A DNA stretch of 44,751 nt from JAPLDB01 sp964356415 (GTDB lineage Bacteria > Bacteroidota > Bacteroidia > AKYH767-A > 2013-40CM-41-45), in the NCBI GenBank assembly GCA_964356415.1, contig CAYHHK010000018.1, positions 1 through 44,751 of the forward strand. Direction: 5' to 3'. Shown piece after piece: positions 25,165 to 33,545 of the stretch. The first letter of the stretch is position 1. Each line of letters begins with the position of its first letter. The notes beneath the pieces are model-generated. The model did no database searches and had not been told where the DNA came from. It worked only from the letters and a program-made list of their open reading frames with translations. A program made the translations under genes and the position numbers.

Positions 25165-27702
25165 CTACTCGTACACTGCAATTTTCAAATTGCAATTATT
25201 CCTCCCGGAAGAGATGGAAATAAAATAAATTCCAGGTGATGACGGGGCCGTCATTTTAATTTCGTTTGCTCCCTTTGAAAGAATCTTATCTTCCGTGATG
25301 ATTTCTTTTCCCAACGCATCGTACAAACTGAATTTTATTTTTTCATTGAGATGGCCTGGAACAAACAAGCCAACTGAAAAACCACCTGATGCTTTTGCCG
25401 GGTTAGGACTCACATTCATAAAATGAAATCCGCTATTCTCTTCAACGTTTACAGATGATGCGGAAGGAATTGCCTTTGCCCTCCAGTAACCTCTTCCATA
25501 CGTACCGATCCTGATGGTAGTATCGGGTTTGTAAAAATGTATGTCATCAACCACCACGAATGGCAACCCGTTAATAAAAGGTGACCATGTATTCCCTCCA
25601 TCCTGTGTGACCCAAACTCCGAGGTCAGTACCTGCATAAATAACCAGGCTGTCATGAGGATCAACTGCCAGTGCATTCACCGGTACAGGAGGAATGTTTC
25701 CTGAAATGTTCATCCAGGAAATTCCACCGTTCACTGATTTGAAAACTTGTTCCAGATTTCCGAAAGAACCAATTGATGCGTAGACTACACCTAAATGTTG
25801 CGGATCAGCAGCAAGATCTGTGACCGGGGACCCCGGGGAATTGGCAAGCTGAACCCACTGTGTTCCGCCATTGATGCTGCGGTATATCGTCCCGCCATAC
25901 AGCAATGAAGCATAAATAACATCAGTATTTATTTTATCATATTCGAAACAACCAATGAAACCTGTTGCTGCCATTTGTTGCCAGCTCGCTCCGCCATTCA
26001 TTGTTTTATACATGAAATTATCATTTGAAGTAAGCAGCGTAAGGTGATCTGTTGGATGCATAACCATTGGCATGCGCCATTGATCATCTGCAGAAGTGCC
26101 GTTATTTATTTGCGACCAGACCAGCCCTGCATTGCCAGTCCTGATACGCATATAGCTGAAGAAGAGCGAACCATACCAAACGTTTTCGTCCTGGAAGTCA
26201 ATTGCACAGCCGAATGCATCCCCTGAAAATTCATTCTCCCATGCTGCCACACTCAATGTTGTGGTGCTTGAAAAAAGGCCCACATCCTGTGCCCCGCCAA
26301 TAACCACTTCCGAATCCGTCTCTGCTGATACAATCGTGTAAAACTGGTGTGTGATGAGCCCGTCTGCAATTGATGTCCAGTGCACGCCTTCATCCTGAGA
26401 ATAATTGATGCCCGCATCATTGCAATCAAATAGATGCCCGGTAAGAGGATGAAACAGCGTCTGGTGATGATCGGGATGAACCGCATAGTTGGTGCCGGCC
26501 GAATCAAGGTCACAATTTGTCCAGGTAAATCCGCCGTCTGTACTTTTCCAGAAGCGCGTGCCCCCTGCAATCAGGACGTTTGTGTCTGAAGGAGAAATTA
26601 CAATCGTGTTGTCATACCAGCCCTGGCATACATAATCGTATGGAGATTGGTAACAATGAATGTCAACATTGGTGGGAATCTCCGTAAAAGTATTTCCAAA
26701 ATCATCGGACTTGTATAATCCCTGCATTGGACCCAGGCCATACAACGCACTCTGCGAGATGTTCAGAAAAATAATATTGTTGTAAACAGGATGGACTGCA
26801 ATGCTGGTGTAACCGATATCAGTGAGCGGAGGCAATCCTGATCCTGTAACAAGGGACCATGTTTGCCCGGAATTATAGGAACGGTAAAATCCACCGGGGT
26901 ATGTTGCCGTATAATAACGCGTGGTGAGGTACAGGTGAGCCGGGTTTTGCGGATCCTGCGCCATGCGTGACGGCAGCCGATCGAGTACATAAGTGTACGA
27001 TACTCCACCATTATTGGAGAAATATACTCCGAAGGAAGTGGTGACACATACTTTAGAAGTATCATTCGGGTTCCAGGCTATGTCCATTCCTGCGAAACTG
27101 TCGCCAAGCCCCGCGGTAATGTTGGTGGTGTCCCATGTAAGTCCTGCATCATGAGAAATGAGTATCCCGAAGCCACTCGTGAACTCTCCGCCAAAATCAT
27201 ATCCTTCACCGGTTGCAATAAGAATGGTCGAAGGATTCTGAGGATTAAGCGCAACCGCACCAATACCCATTGTCGGATAGTCGTCAGTAATGGGTTGCCA
27301 GGTTGAACCATAATCAGATGTTAGCCACAATCCTCCGCTTGCAGAACCGGCATAGATGGTATTGGTATCCGTGGGATGAAATGCAATGGAAATAATGCGT
27401 CCGCTTTTTGTATGAGGCCCTAAATTCTGCCACGTGCCGATTTGCATGTTGCTGTTCTGCGGATCAATCATTCTGCCTTCTGCATTTTTTATTTTCTCCC
27501 ATGCTTTCCATCTTGCCCAGTCCATGTTCGCCTCGCCTGCTGCATCTCTTCGCTTCTTCATGTCATTGATGCGCCTGTACTGGGTGAGCTTCCATACGCT
27601 GTCAGCCGTTTCTGGCTTTACCTTTGTAATTTCAATCTGCGAATAAGATGTGAAAGGGAAAAGCGACAGGAAGAAGAAGAAATATGAAATACGTTTTACC
27701 AT
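25165..27702 (-). CDS. T9SS cargo with BNR/VPS10-like beta-propellers
   Basis: The frame opens at a TTG (27735), but the ATG at 27702 starts a clear signal peptide (MVKRISYFFFFLSLFPFTSYSQ), giving 845 aa. Many BNR-type units follow, such as GLWLTSDYGSTWQPITDDY, TSKVCVTTSFGVYFSNNGG, MYKTMNGGASWQQM and IYRSINGGTQWVQL, which suggests two propellers of the sortilin/VPS10 or glycosyl-hydrolase-like type. The C-terminus is a type A sorting domain (MNVSPNPAKASGG...IYFISISSG). It does not share the Ig-like and PKD blocks of the array and lies on the opposite strand, ending 5 bp from the pseudogene stop. No catalytic residues could be assigned. It probably acts at the cell surface or outside. Confidence 0.88.
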   Translation of the reverse strand: MVKRISYFFFFLSLFPFTSYSQIEITKVKPETADSVWKLTQYRRINDMKKRRDAAGEANMDWARWKAWEKIKNAEGRMIDPQNSNMQIGTWQNLGPHTKSGRIISIAFHPTDTNTIYAGSASGGLWLTSDYGSTWQPITDDYPTMGIGAVALNPQNPSTILIATGEGYDFGGEFTSGFGILISHDAGLTWDTTNITAGLGDSFAGMDIAWNPNDTSKVCVTTSFGVYFSNNGGVSYTYVLDRLPSRMAQDPQNPAHLYLTTRYYTATYPGGFYRSYNSGQTWSLVTGSGLPPLTDIGYTSIAVHPVYNNIIFLNISQSALYGLGPMQGLYKSDDFGNTFTEIPTNVDIHCYQSPYDYVCQGWYDNTIVISPSDTNVLIAGGTRFWKSTDGGFTWTNCDLDSAGTNYAVHPDHHQTLFHPLTGHLFDCNDAGINYSQDEGVHWTSIADGLITHQFYTIVSAETDSEVVIGGAQDVGLFSSTTTLSVAAWENEFSGDAFGCAIDFQDENVWYGSLFFSYMRIRTGNAGLVWSQINNGTSADDQWRMPMVMHPTDHLTLLTSNDNFMYKTMNGGASWQQMAATGFIGCFEYDKINTDVIYASLLYGGTIYRSINGGTQWVQLANSPGSPVTDLAADPQHLGVVYASIGSFGNLEQVFKSVNGGISWMNISGNIPPVPVNALAVDPHDSLVIYAGTDLGVWVTQDGGNTWSPFINGLPFVVVDDIHFYKPDTTIRIGTYGRGYWRAKAIPSASSVNVEENSGFHFMNVSPNPAKASGGFSVGLFVPGHLNEKIKFSLYDALGKEIITEDKILSKGANEIKMTAPSSPGIYFISISSGRNNCNLKIAVYE

Positions 27703-28113
27703 AAGCAGGAGTAAAGTTAGCAAACTTTGATTCAAGAGGTGAAGAAGCTGAATTCAAAGGTGTTTATCCACATCATACGCAGCGAAGTAGGAGTAACAGG
27801 TTGCAGAATTTCTGTATCGTGATGGAGCAAAGTCAAAAGTTAGAAGTTAAAAGGGAACAGCCATAGAGATTCTGTGTCTACAGACAGGAATATCATTGTC
27901 TGAAAAATAGCAATGAAATAATAGTTTTCAGACATGATTTTTGACGTCTGCCAATTGGTTATAAGAAATTCGTTTTTCGTAAATTCGTAACGTTTCCCTG
28001 CCCGTCCCGATAGCTATCGGGAGACTTCAGTCAGGCGGGGTTATTCGTACCCTGAATAACTACGTTACAAAAAATTTAATCCTAAATTCGCGCCATAATT
28101 AAAGCTGCCGAAA
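27703..28113. other. 411-bp intergenic region with repeats upstream of pyrH
   Basis: No gene seen. It contains a segment near 27826-27880 (gtcaaaagttagaag...gggaacagccatagagatt) that resembles the sorting-domain linker DNA of the array genes and may be a relic. An ATTCGT island (about 27966-28058) and an 18-bp perfect palindrome (28005-28022) with C/G-rich flanks follow. It is the right boundary of the accessory block. Confidence 0.6.
28005..28022. repeat. Perfect palindrome TCCCGATAGCTATCGGGA
   Basis: An 18-bp perfect palindrome flanked by CCTGCCCG on the left and GACTTCAGTCAGGCGGGG on the right, which extend the symmetry. It is the intergenic counterpart of the in-frame elements in the T9SS genes. 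Confidence 0.9.
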
Positions 28114-28824
28114 ATGAAATACAAGCGCGTCCTCCTCAAATTAAGCGGTGAAGCCCTCATGGGGGAAAAAGAATTCGGCATTGACCATGACCGTCTGAAA
28201 CAATACGCAGAAGACATTAAATCTATCATCGACAAAGGCACACAGGTAGCAATAGTCATTGGCGGAGGTAATATTTTTCGTGGCGTCGGCAATGATGCTG
28301 AAGATGTGATCGACCGGGTACAAGGCGACTACATGGGTATGCTAGCCACCGTCATTAATAGCATGGCTTTGCAAAGCGCATTGGAGAAAATGAGCGTAAA
28401 CACCAGACTTCAATCTGCAATTAAAATGGAAGAGATCTGCGAACCTTTTATCAAACGCAGGGCAGTTCGTCACCTCGAAAAAGGAAGGGTGGTTATTTTC
28501 GGCGCCGGAACCGGAAATCCTTATTTCACTACTGATACCGCCGCTTCGCTCCGTGCCATTGAAATTGAAGCAGACGTGATCCTGAAAGGCACCCGCGTTG
28601 ATGGTATTTATAATGCGGATCCGGAGAAAGACAAAAATGCAGTGAAATACGATACAGTTACGTTCGATGAAGTATATGAAAAGGGATTAAAGATCATGGA
28701 TATGACTGCCTTCACGCTCTGCAAGGAAAACAATGTACCAATCATCGTGTTCGACATGAATAAGACCGGCAACCTGTTGAATATTCTTGAAGGAAAACAA
28801 ATTGGTACACTTGTAGAAGTATGA
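28114..28824 (+). CDS. pyrH: UMP kinase
   Basis: The 236-aa protein matches bacterial UMP kinase: KRVLLKLSGEALMGEKEFGID near the start, QVAIVIGGGNIFRG for nucleotide binding, GDYMGMLATVINSMALQ, FGAGTGNPYFTTDTAA for UMP binding, and DPEKDKNAVKYD. It phosphorylates UMP to UDP in pyrimidine synthesis, in the cytoplasm. It lies 49 bp before frr, the normal pairing. Confidence 0.97.
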   Translation: MKYKRVLLKLSGEALMGEKEFGIDHDRLKQYAEDIKSIIDKGTQVAIVIGGGNIFRGVGNDAEDVIDRVQGDYMGMLATVINSMALQSALEKMSVNTRLQSAIKMEEICEPFIKRRAVRHLEKGRVVIFGAGTGNPYFTTDTAASLRAIEIEADVILKGTRVDGIYNADPEKDKNAVKYDTVTFDEVYEKGLKIMDMTAFTLCKENNVPIIVFDMNKTGNLLNILEGKQIGTLVEV

Positions 28825-28873
28825 TATCCCAAACTATGAACTTCAAACTCTAAACTCAAAACTTGAAACTCAT

Positions 28874-29431
28874 ATGATAGACCCCAACAAACTTATTGAA
28901 TTAACAAAAGGACAAATGCAGCAAGCTGTAGTACACCTTGAATCTGAGATGACAAAAATACGTGCCGGACGTGCAAATCCGAGCATGGTCGACAGCGTTC
29001 AGGTTGATTATTATGGCTCCTACATGCCTGTAAGCCAGGTTGCAAACGTAAGCATCCAGGATGCACGTACCATCATGATCCAGCCATGGGAGAAGTCAAT
29101 GCTTGTTCCGATTGAGAAAGCGATTCAGGCTGCAAACCTCGGCTTCAATCCACAGAATGACGGAATCGTGATACGGATTTCAGTACCACAACTTACTGAA
29201 GACCGCAGAAAAGACCTGGTGAAAAAAGCAAAAGCTGAAGCTGAACATGCCAAAGTTGGAATTCGGAATCACAGGCGGGAATCCAATGAAGCCATAAAGA
29301 AAGACAGCAAAGGATTACCTGAGGATCAGGTAAAAGGCCTGGAAGCATCCATCCAGAAAATGACTGATCAGTTTATTGCAGCCGTTGACAAACACCTCGA
29401 AGCAAAAGAAAAGGAAATTATGACAGTGTAG
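28874..29431 (+). CDS. frr: Ribosome recycling factor
   Basis: The 185-aa protein is the usual length. Signatures include HLESEMTKIRAGRANPSMVDSVQVDYYG, IQPWEKSMLVPIEKAIQ, and KDLVKKAKAEAEHAKVGIRNHRRESNEAIKK. With EF-G it splits post-termination ribosomes. It completes the rpsB-tsf-pyrH-frr set, here split by about 16.5 kb. Confidence 0.97.
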   Translation: MIDPNKLIELTKGQMQQAVVHLESEMTKIRAGRANPSMVDSVQVDYYGSYMPVSQVANVSIQDARTIMIQPWEKSMLVPIEKAIQAANLGFNPQNDGIVIRISVPQLTEDRRKDLVKKAKAEAEHAKVGIRNHRRESNEAIKKDSKGLPEDQVKGLEASIQKMTDQFIAAVDKHLEAKEKEIMTV

Positions 29432-29811
29432 TCAATGTGCAAATTTGCAGATATGCAAATGAAACCCATCTTCCAATTAGGATTACTGTTTTGAGTCGAG
29501 TTGATTCGCAATAGGTAGATTCGTAAGCATTCGCGATTCGTACCTCAGCGATTCGTACCAAAAAAAACAACCCCGGTCTGGAACCGGGGCTGATCAACAA
29601 TTCAAAAATTACTTAACTTAAAACTTAACATGAAACAGTACCTATAACGGCACGAAGTTTCAGAAGGTTTCAAATCATTGCATTATTTTTCATGCCGGGG
29701 CGATTTATATAATTCTGATAGTCATAATCACTGACCATTCTACCTTCTTTCATTGATTAATTCAATTTGAACATTTTCCTGACAACGGTGTTTCAATAAT
29801 TTCAATAAGTT
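29432..29811. other. 380-bp intergenic region after frr
   Basis: No gene seen. It contains an ATTCGT/GATTCGTA island (about 29503-29560) and a strong GC hairpin at 29571-29589. The remainder to the crtI-like start is AT-rich; I found no good TAnnTTTG box for that gene. Confidence 0.55.
29571..29589. terminator. GC-rich hairpin, probable terminator
   Basis: CCCCGGT (29571-29577), loop CTGGA, ACCGGGG (29583-29589). A run of eight As precedes it, so on the minus strand it has the full form of an intrinsic terminator. On the plus strand no T-run follows, so its role after frr is uncertain. Confidence 0.5.
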
Positions 29812-31293
29812 ATGTCACGGATTTTCATCATTGGTTCAGGATTTTCAGGATTGAGTGCTGCCTCTTACCTCGCAGCAGCAGGTCATGAAGTACATGTATT
29901 TGAAAAAAACTCATCACCAGGCGGAAGGGCGAGGCACTTTGAAACCAGAACAGGCTATTTGTTTGATATGGGCCCGAGCTGGTACTGGATGCCTGATGTG
30001 TTTGAAAAGTTTTTTAAAGATTTTGGCTATCAGGTTTCTGACCTGTATGATCTGAAATTACTGAATCCCTCCTTCGATGTTGTTTTTGGAGAACATGATA
30101 CAATGCATGTACCGGAAAACTATGATGCATTATGCGCGCTATTTGAATCCATCGAAGCCGGCAGCGCCATGCAATTAAAAAAATTCATGGAAGAAGCAGA
30201 ATACAAATACAAAACAGGAATTGAAAACCTGGTTTACAAGCCCGGGCTTTCCTTAACAGAATTTGCAGATGCGGGTATGATCAAAGGCATTTTTCGTTTG
30301 CAGGTGTTCTCATCCTTCAGCAAACATGTACGAAAATATTTCTCCAATCCAAAGTTGATAGCACTCATGGAATTCCCGGTTTTATTTCTGGGAGCCATGC
30401 CACAGGATACACCTGCGCTTTATAGCCTGATGAATTATGCAGGACTGAAGCTTGGTACCTGGTATCCGGCAGGAGGCTTTGGAAAAGTTATCGACGCCAT
30501 GGTGAAGGTTGCGAAAAAGAATGGTGTGGTCTTTCACCTTAATGCTACGGCAGAAAAGATCGTTGTCGAAAAAAACCGCGCAGCAAAAATGGCAGTAAAC
30601 GGAGAAGAATTGAGCTGTGATGCAATCATTGCCGGTGCTGACTATCACCATGTGGAGAGTAAACTGCTTCAACCCGAATTCAGAAATTATAGTGAACACT
30701 ATTGGGATAAAAGAATTCTCGCACCATCCTGTCTGGTCTATTTTCTCGGCATCAATAAAAAAATAAATTCGCTCCATCACCATACCTTATTTTTTGATGA
30801 AGACCTGGAGCAGCATTCAAGAGAAATTTACAAAACACCGCAGTGGCCTTCCAAACCATTGTTTTATGTCTGCTGCACTTCAAAATCAGATGAAGGAGTT
30901 GCGCCGGCAGGTCATGAAAACCTTTTTCTATTAATGCCCCTGGCTCCCGGACTGACTGACAGCGAGGAAATGCGTGAAAAATATTTTTTGATGATGATGG
31001 ACAGACTGGAAAAGCAGGTGAAAGAAAATATTTCTTCTCATATCGATTTTAAGAAAAGTTATTGCGTTAATGACTTTGTTGCCGATTACAATTCATACAA
31101 AGGAAATGCATACGGACTTGCAAATACATTAATGCAGACAGCTCACCTGAAACCGAAGATCAGGAATAAGAAGATCAAAAATCTTTTTTATACAGGACAA
31201 CTGACAGTTCCCGGACCTGGAGTTCCGCCATCTATAATTTCAGGGAAGGTTGCAGCCGACCAGTTGCTGAAATTTTTAAAGAAAGATCAGTAA
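29812..31293 (+). CDS. Phytoene desaturase/CrtI-family carotenoid oxidoreductase
   Basis: The 493-aa FAD protein begins RIFIIGSGFSGLSAASYLAAAGHEVHVFEKN, followed by SPGGRARHFETRTGYLFDMGPSWYWMPDVF, the CrtI/CrtN/CrtD dinucleotide-binding and substrate-entry motifs. It ends with LFYTGQLTVPGPGVPPSIISGKVAADQLL, the second FAD motif of the family. It removes hydrogens from a carotenoid precursor, probably at the inner membrane. No phytoene synthase or cyclase is adjacent, so desaturase (CrtI), CrtD and other subtypes cannot be separated by context. Confidence 0.9.
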   Translation: MSRIFIIGSGFSGLSAASYLAAAGHEVHVFEKNSSPGGRARHFETRTGYLFDMGPSWYWMPDVFEKFFKDFGYQVSDLYDLKLLNPSFDVVFGEHDTMHVPENYDALCALFESIEAGSAMQLKKFMEEAEYKYKTGIENLVYKPGLSLTEFADAGMIKGIFRLQVFSSFSKHVRKYFSNPKLIALMEFPVLFLGAMPQDTPALYSLMNYAGLKLGTWYPAGGFGKVIDAMVKVAKKNGVVFHLNATAEKIVVEKNRAAKMAVNGEELSCDAIIAGADYHHVESKLLQPEFRNYSEHYWDKRILAPSCLVYFLGINKKINSLHHHTLFFDEDLEQHSREIYKTPQWPSKPLFYVCCTSKSDEGVAPAGHENLFLLMPLAPGLTDSEEMREKYFLMMMDRLEKQVKENISSHIDFKKSYCVNDFVADYNSYKGNAYGLANTLMQTAHLKPKIRNKKIKNLFYTGQLTVPGPGVPPSIISGKVAADQLLKFLKKDQ

Positions 31294-31377
31294 GCAATTC
31301 AGCACCTGTTATTTTTGCGCTCCATTTTCTGAATTATGCAGGCAGGCAAAAAGTAAGAGTATTGAGAAACAGCTCTG

Positions 31378-32301
31378 CTATTTCAGAAATTTCCAAACAC
31401 AAATCGCGCGGTCATCACCGGTAGAAATGATACAGCCATTGTTAATCCACAACACATTGTTCACAGAGTTGAGATGCCCGTCGTTTTTTTCTTTGTCGAT
31501 GCGCTGAAGAATTTCAAAAGTATTCGCATCCCAGATTTTTAATGTCTTGTCACGGCTCGCTGAAGCAAAATAATTTAGATCCGGAGAAAATGAAAAAGCA
31601 TAGAGCGCATAGTTGTGCGCAGGAATGGACTTTATCAGCGAAAAATTCTCCGTGCTCCAGATTTTCAAGTGTGCGTCTTTTCCTCCGCTCAGGAGGTAAT
31701 TATCCTCAGGATGAAAACGAACACAATTGACAGAAAGCTGATGCCCGTCAATCCGCTGAAATTCATGCATCGAAACCACATCGAAGATCCGGATGCTGCC
31801 ATCTCCGCAGGCAACTGCTAAAACAGTATGGTCTTTATTCAAAGCAATGCTCCGAACTTTTTCCTTGCAAAGGCTGATGTTATACAAGAGTGTGAAATCA
31901 TCAAGTGACCAGACAGAAATGTTTCCCTCTCCGGTGGCAACAAATACTTTGCCCTGCGAAAATGAATACTGAATATTGAAAACCGGGGATTTGTGAAAAG
32001 CAATGTTCCTTGTTTCCTTCCTGGTATTTAAATCCACTACGTGAATGGCTCCTTCTGATGTGCCGATCAACAGCTCGTTTTTTTCTTTAATGTATCGAAG
32101 CGCATAAACGATTCCTCCCACATTTACCAGTGCTTTGGCTGGTTCATCCCTTTCAAGGTCCCATTCAGCAACGATCCTGTCGCCGCTCCCTGAAAAAAAT
32201 TTATTTCCATCCGGAGATATTTCCAGCGCATATACCGGCCCGTCATGCCCTCTATATGTGCGAACTTTCTCAATTTGGATTTTATAGGTGCTCGAGTTCA
32301 T
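31378..32301 (-). CDS. WD40-repeat protein
   Basis: The frame extends upstream into the radical SAM gene, but the ATG at 32301 (MNSSTYKIQIEKVRTYRGHDG) is chosen because the upstream stretch is low-complexity, Arg-rich and overlaps its neighbour. The 307-aa protein has about seven WD40 units, such as GPVYALEISPDGNKFFSGSGDRIVAEWDL, LSVNCVRFHPEDNYLLSGGKDAHLKIWS and NYALYAFSFSPDLNYFASASRDKTLKIWD. It has no signal peptide and should be a cytoplasmic propeller scaffold. It lies 49 bp downstream of the radical SAM gene on the same strand. Confidence 0.9.
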   Translation of the reverse strand: MNSSTYKIQIEKVRTYRGHDGPVYALEISPDGNKFFSGSGDRIVAEWDLERDEPAKALVNVGGIVYALRYIKEKNELLIGTSEGAIHVVDLNTRKETRNIAFHKSPVFNIQYSFSQGKVFVATGEGNISVWSLDDFTLLYNISLCKEKVRSIALNKDHTVLAVACGDGSIRIFDVVSMHEFQRIDGHQLSVNCVRFHPEDNYLLSGGKDAHLKIWSTENFSLIKSIPAHNYALYAFSFSPDLNYFASASRDKTLKIWDANTFEILQRIDKEKNDGHLNSVNNVLWINNGCIISTGDDRAICVWKFLK

Positions 32302-32350
32302 GATGTATTTGGTTTTTCTCCTTCTCCCTTGAAGAAGACCGGGATAAGGC

Positions 32351-33373
32351 CTACGCCCATACCTTCGTCCCCTCGGTACAATTAGTACAAATGTCAATCT
32401 TTGACCTGCTTGTCAAAAGATTTTTTCTGAATTCATGATATGCTTCCCCAAACCAGATTTCCTTAAATGTTTTATGTTTCAGACTACCCAGTGCGTGAGA
32501 AGCATCTTTGTCGAAGCAGCATGGCACCACTGTTCCGTCCCAGGTAAGCACGCATGAATGCCACATCTTCCAGCAATGGTCGAGCAGTTTGTTCTTGATG
32601 CGCCATTTTCCAGCATCGTTCTTTTTGTACCGCGAAAATTTATCAATGGTTGGAATAAGGTCATTGCCATTTTCGAAATCATAAACCTGCGCAGTCTTGA
32701 AAGCCACTTCATCAACTCCCATTTCCTTTGCGATTCTTTTCAGGTCATTTACCTGGTGCTGATTTGGTCGCACAACGAGGTACTGGAAAATGGTATGTGG
32801 CGTTTTCGACTTCAATTCCTTTTTCCATTTTAAAATGTTCCGCGTTCCTTCCAATACTTTTTCAAGAGACCCTCCGATCCGGTATTGCTCATATACATCC
32901 TGCGTGGTACCGTCAATGGAAATGATCAACCTGTCCAGTCCTGATTCGATAGTACGCCTGGCATTTTCTTCAGTAAGGTAATGCGCATTGGTAGAAGTTG
33001 CTGTATAGATCTTTTTTCCTGAAGCATATTTTACCATTTCAAGGAAATCCGGATTGAGATATGGCTCTCCCTGAAAATAAAAAATGAGATACAGCAAATG
33101 GCCTGAAAGCTCATCAATTGTTTTTTCAAAAAAGTTCTTCTGCAGCATTCCGGTAGGTCTGGAAAAAGAACGCAATCCACTCGGGCATTCCGGACAACGA
33201 AGGTTGCATGAAGTTGTAGGTTCAATGGCAATTGAAACCGGTAATCCTTTTTGGCTCGGCAATCCGGTGATTCTGGAATAATAAAAACTACCCAGCACCT
33301 TTGCCGCATTTGCTGCCTTTTTGAGGCTCAACTTTGAGGCAATGTTGAAAAGATCACTGGGATGGGTATTCAT
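32351..33373 (-). CDS. Radical SAM protein with SPASM-like C-terminus
   Basis: The frame opens at a TTG (33445), but the ATG at 33373 gives a 340-aa protein with normal N-terminal spacing. The CxxxCxxC cluster motif is TTSCNLRCPECPSG (C56, C60, C63), and a GEPYLNPDFLEMVKYA segment follows. The C-terminal region has CWKMWHSCVLTWDGTVVPCCFDKD and ICTNC, a SPASM/twitch-like auxiliary cluster pattern. It probably generates a 5'-deoxyadenosyl radical; relatives modify peptides or sugars. No precursor-peptide gene is evident. It is likely co-transcribed with the WD40 gene. Confidence 0.88.
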   Translation of the reverse strand: MNTHPSDLFNIASKLSLKKAANAAKVLGSFYYSRITGLPSQKGLPVSIAIEPTTSCNLRCPECPSGLRSFSRPTGMLQKNFFEKTIDELSGHLLYLIFYFQGEPYLNPDFLEMVKYASGKKIYTATSTNAHYLTEENARRTIESGLDRLIISIDGTTQDVYEQYRIGGSLEKVLEGTRNILKWKKELKSKTPHTIFQYLVVRPNQHQVNDLKRIAKEMGVDEVAFKTAQVYDFENGNDLIPTIDKFSRYKKNDAGKWRIKNKLLDHCWKMWHSCVLTWDGTVVPCCFDKDASHALGSLKHKTFKEIWFGEAYHEFRKNLLTSRSKIDICTNCTEGTKVWA

Positions 33374-33545
33374 ATCGACTGCAAAAGTGCATACAATATC
33401 TGAATTGACAGGCGATACAGCAAGCCTCAGCCAATTTTTTATCAATGAAAAAAAAATTTACCGGCTATTTTTATTGTTGATAATTCACTCTCATTTTCCC
33501 TCTCAGAATGGCAGGCAGGAGTAATTTAGAAACTTATTTAAATTC

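Noticed and set aside
32302..32397. N-terminal extension of the WD40 protein
   Set aside because: It overlaps the end of the radical SAM gene and encodes an Arg-rich low-complexity stretch; ATG 32301 is better.
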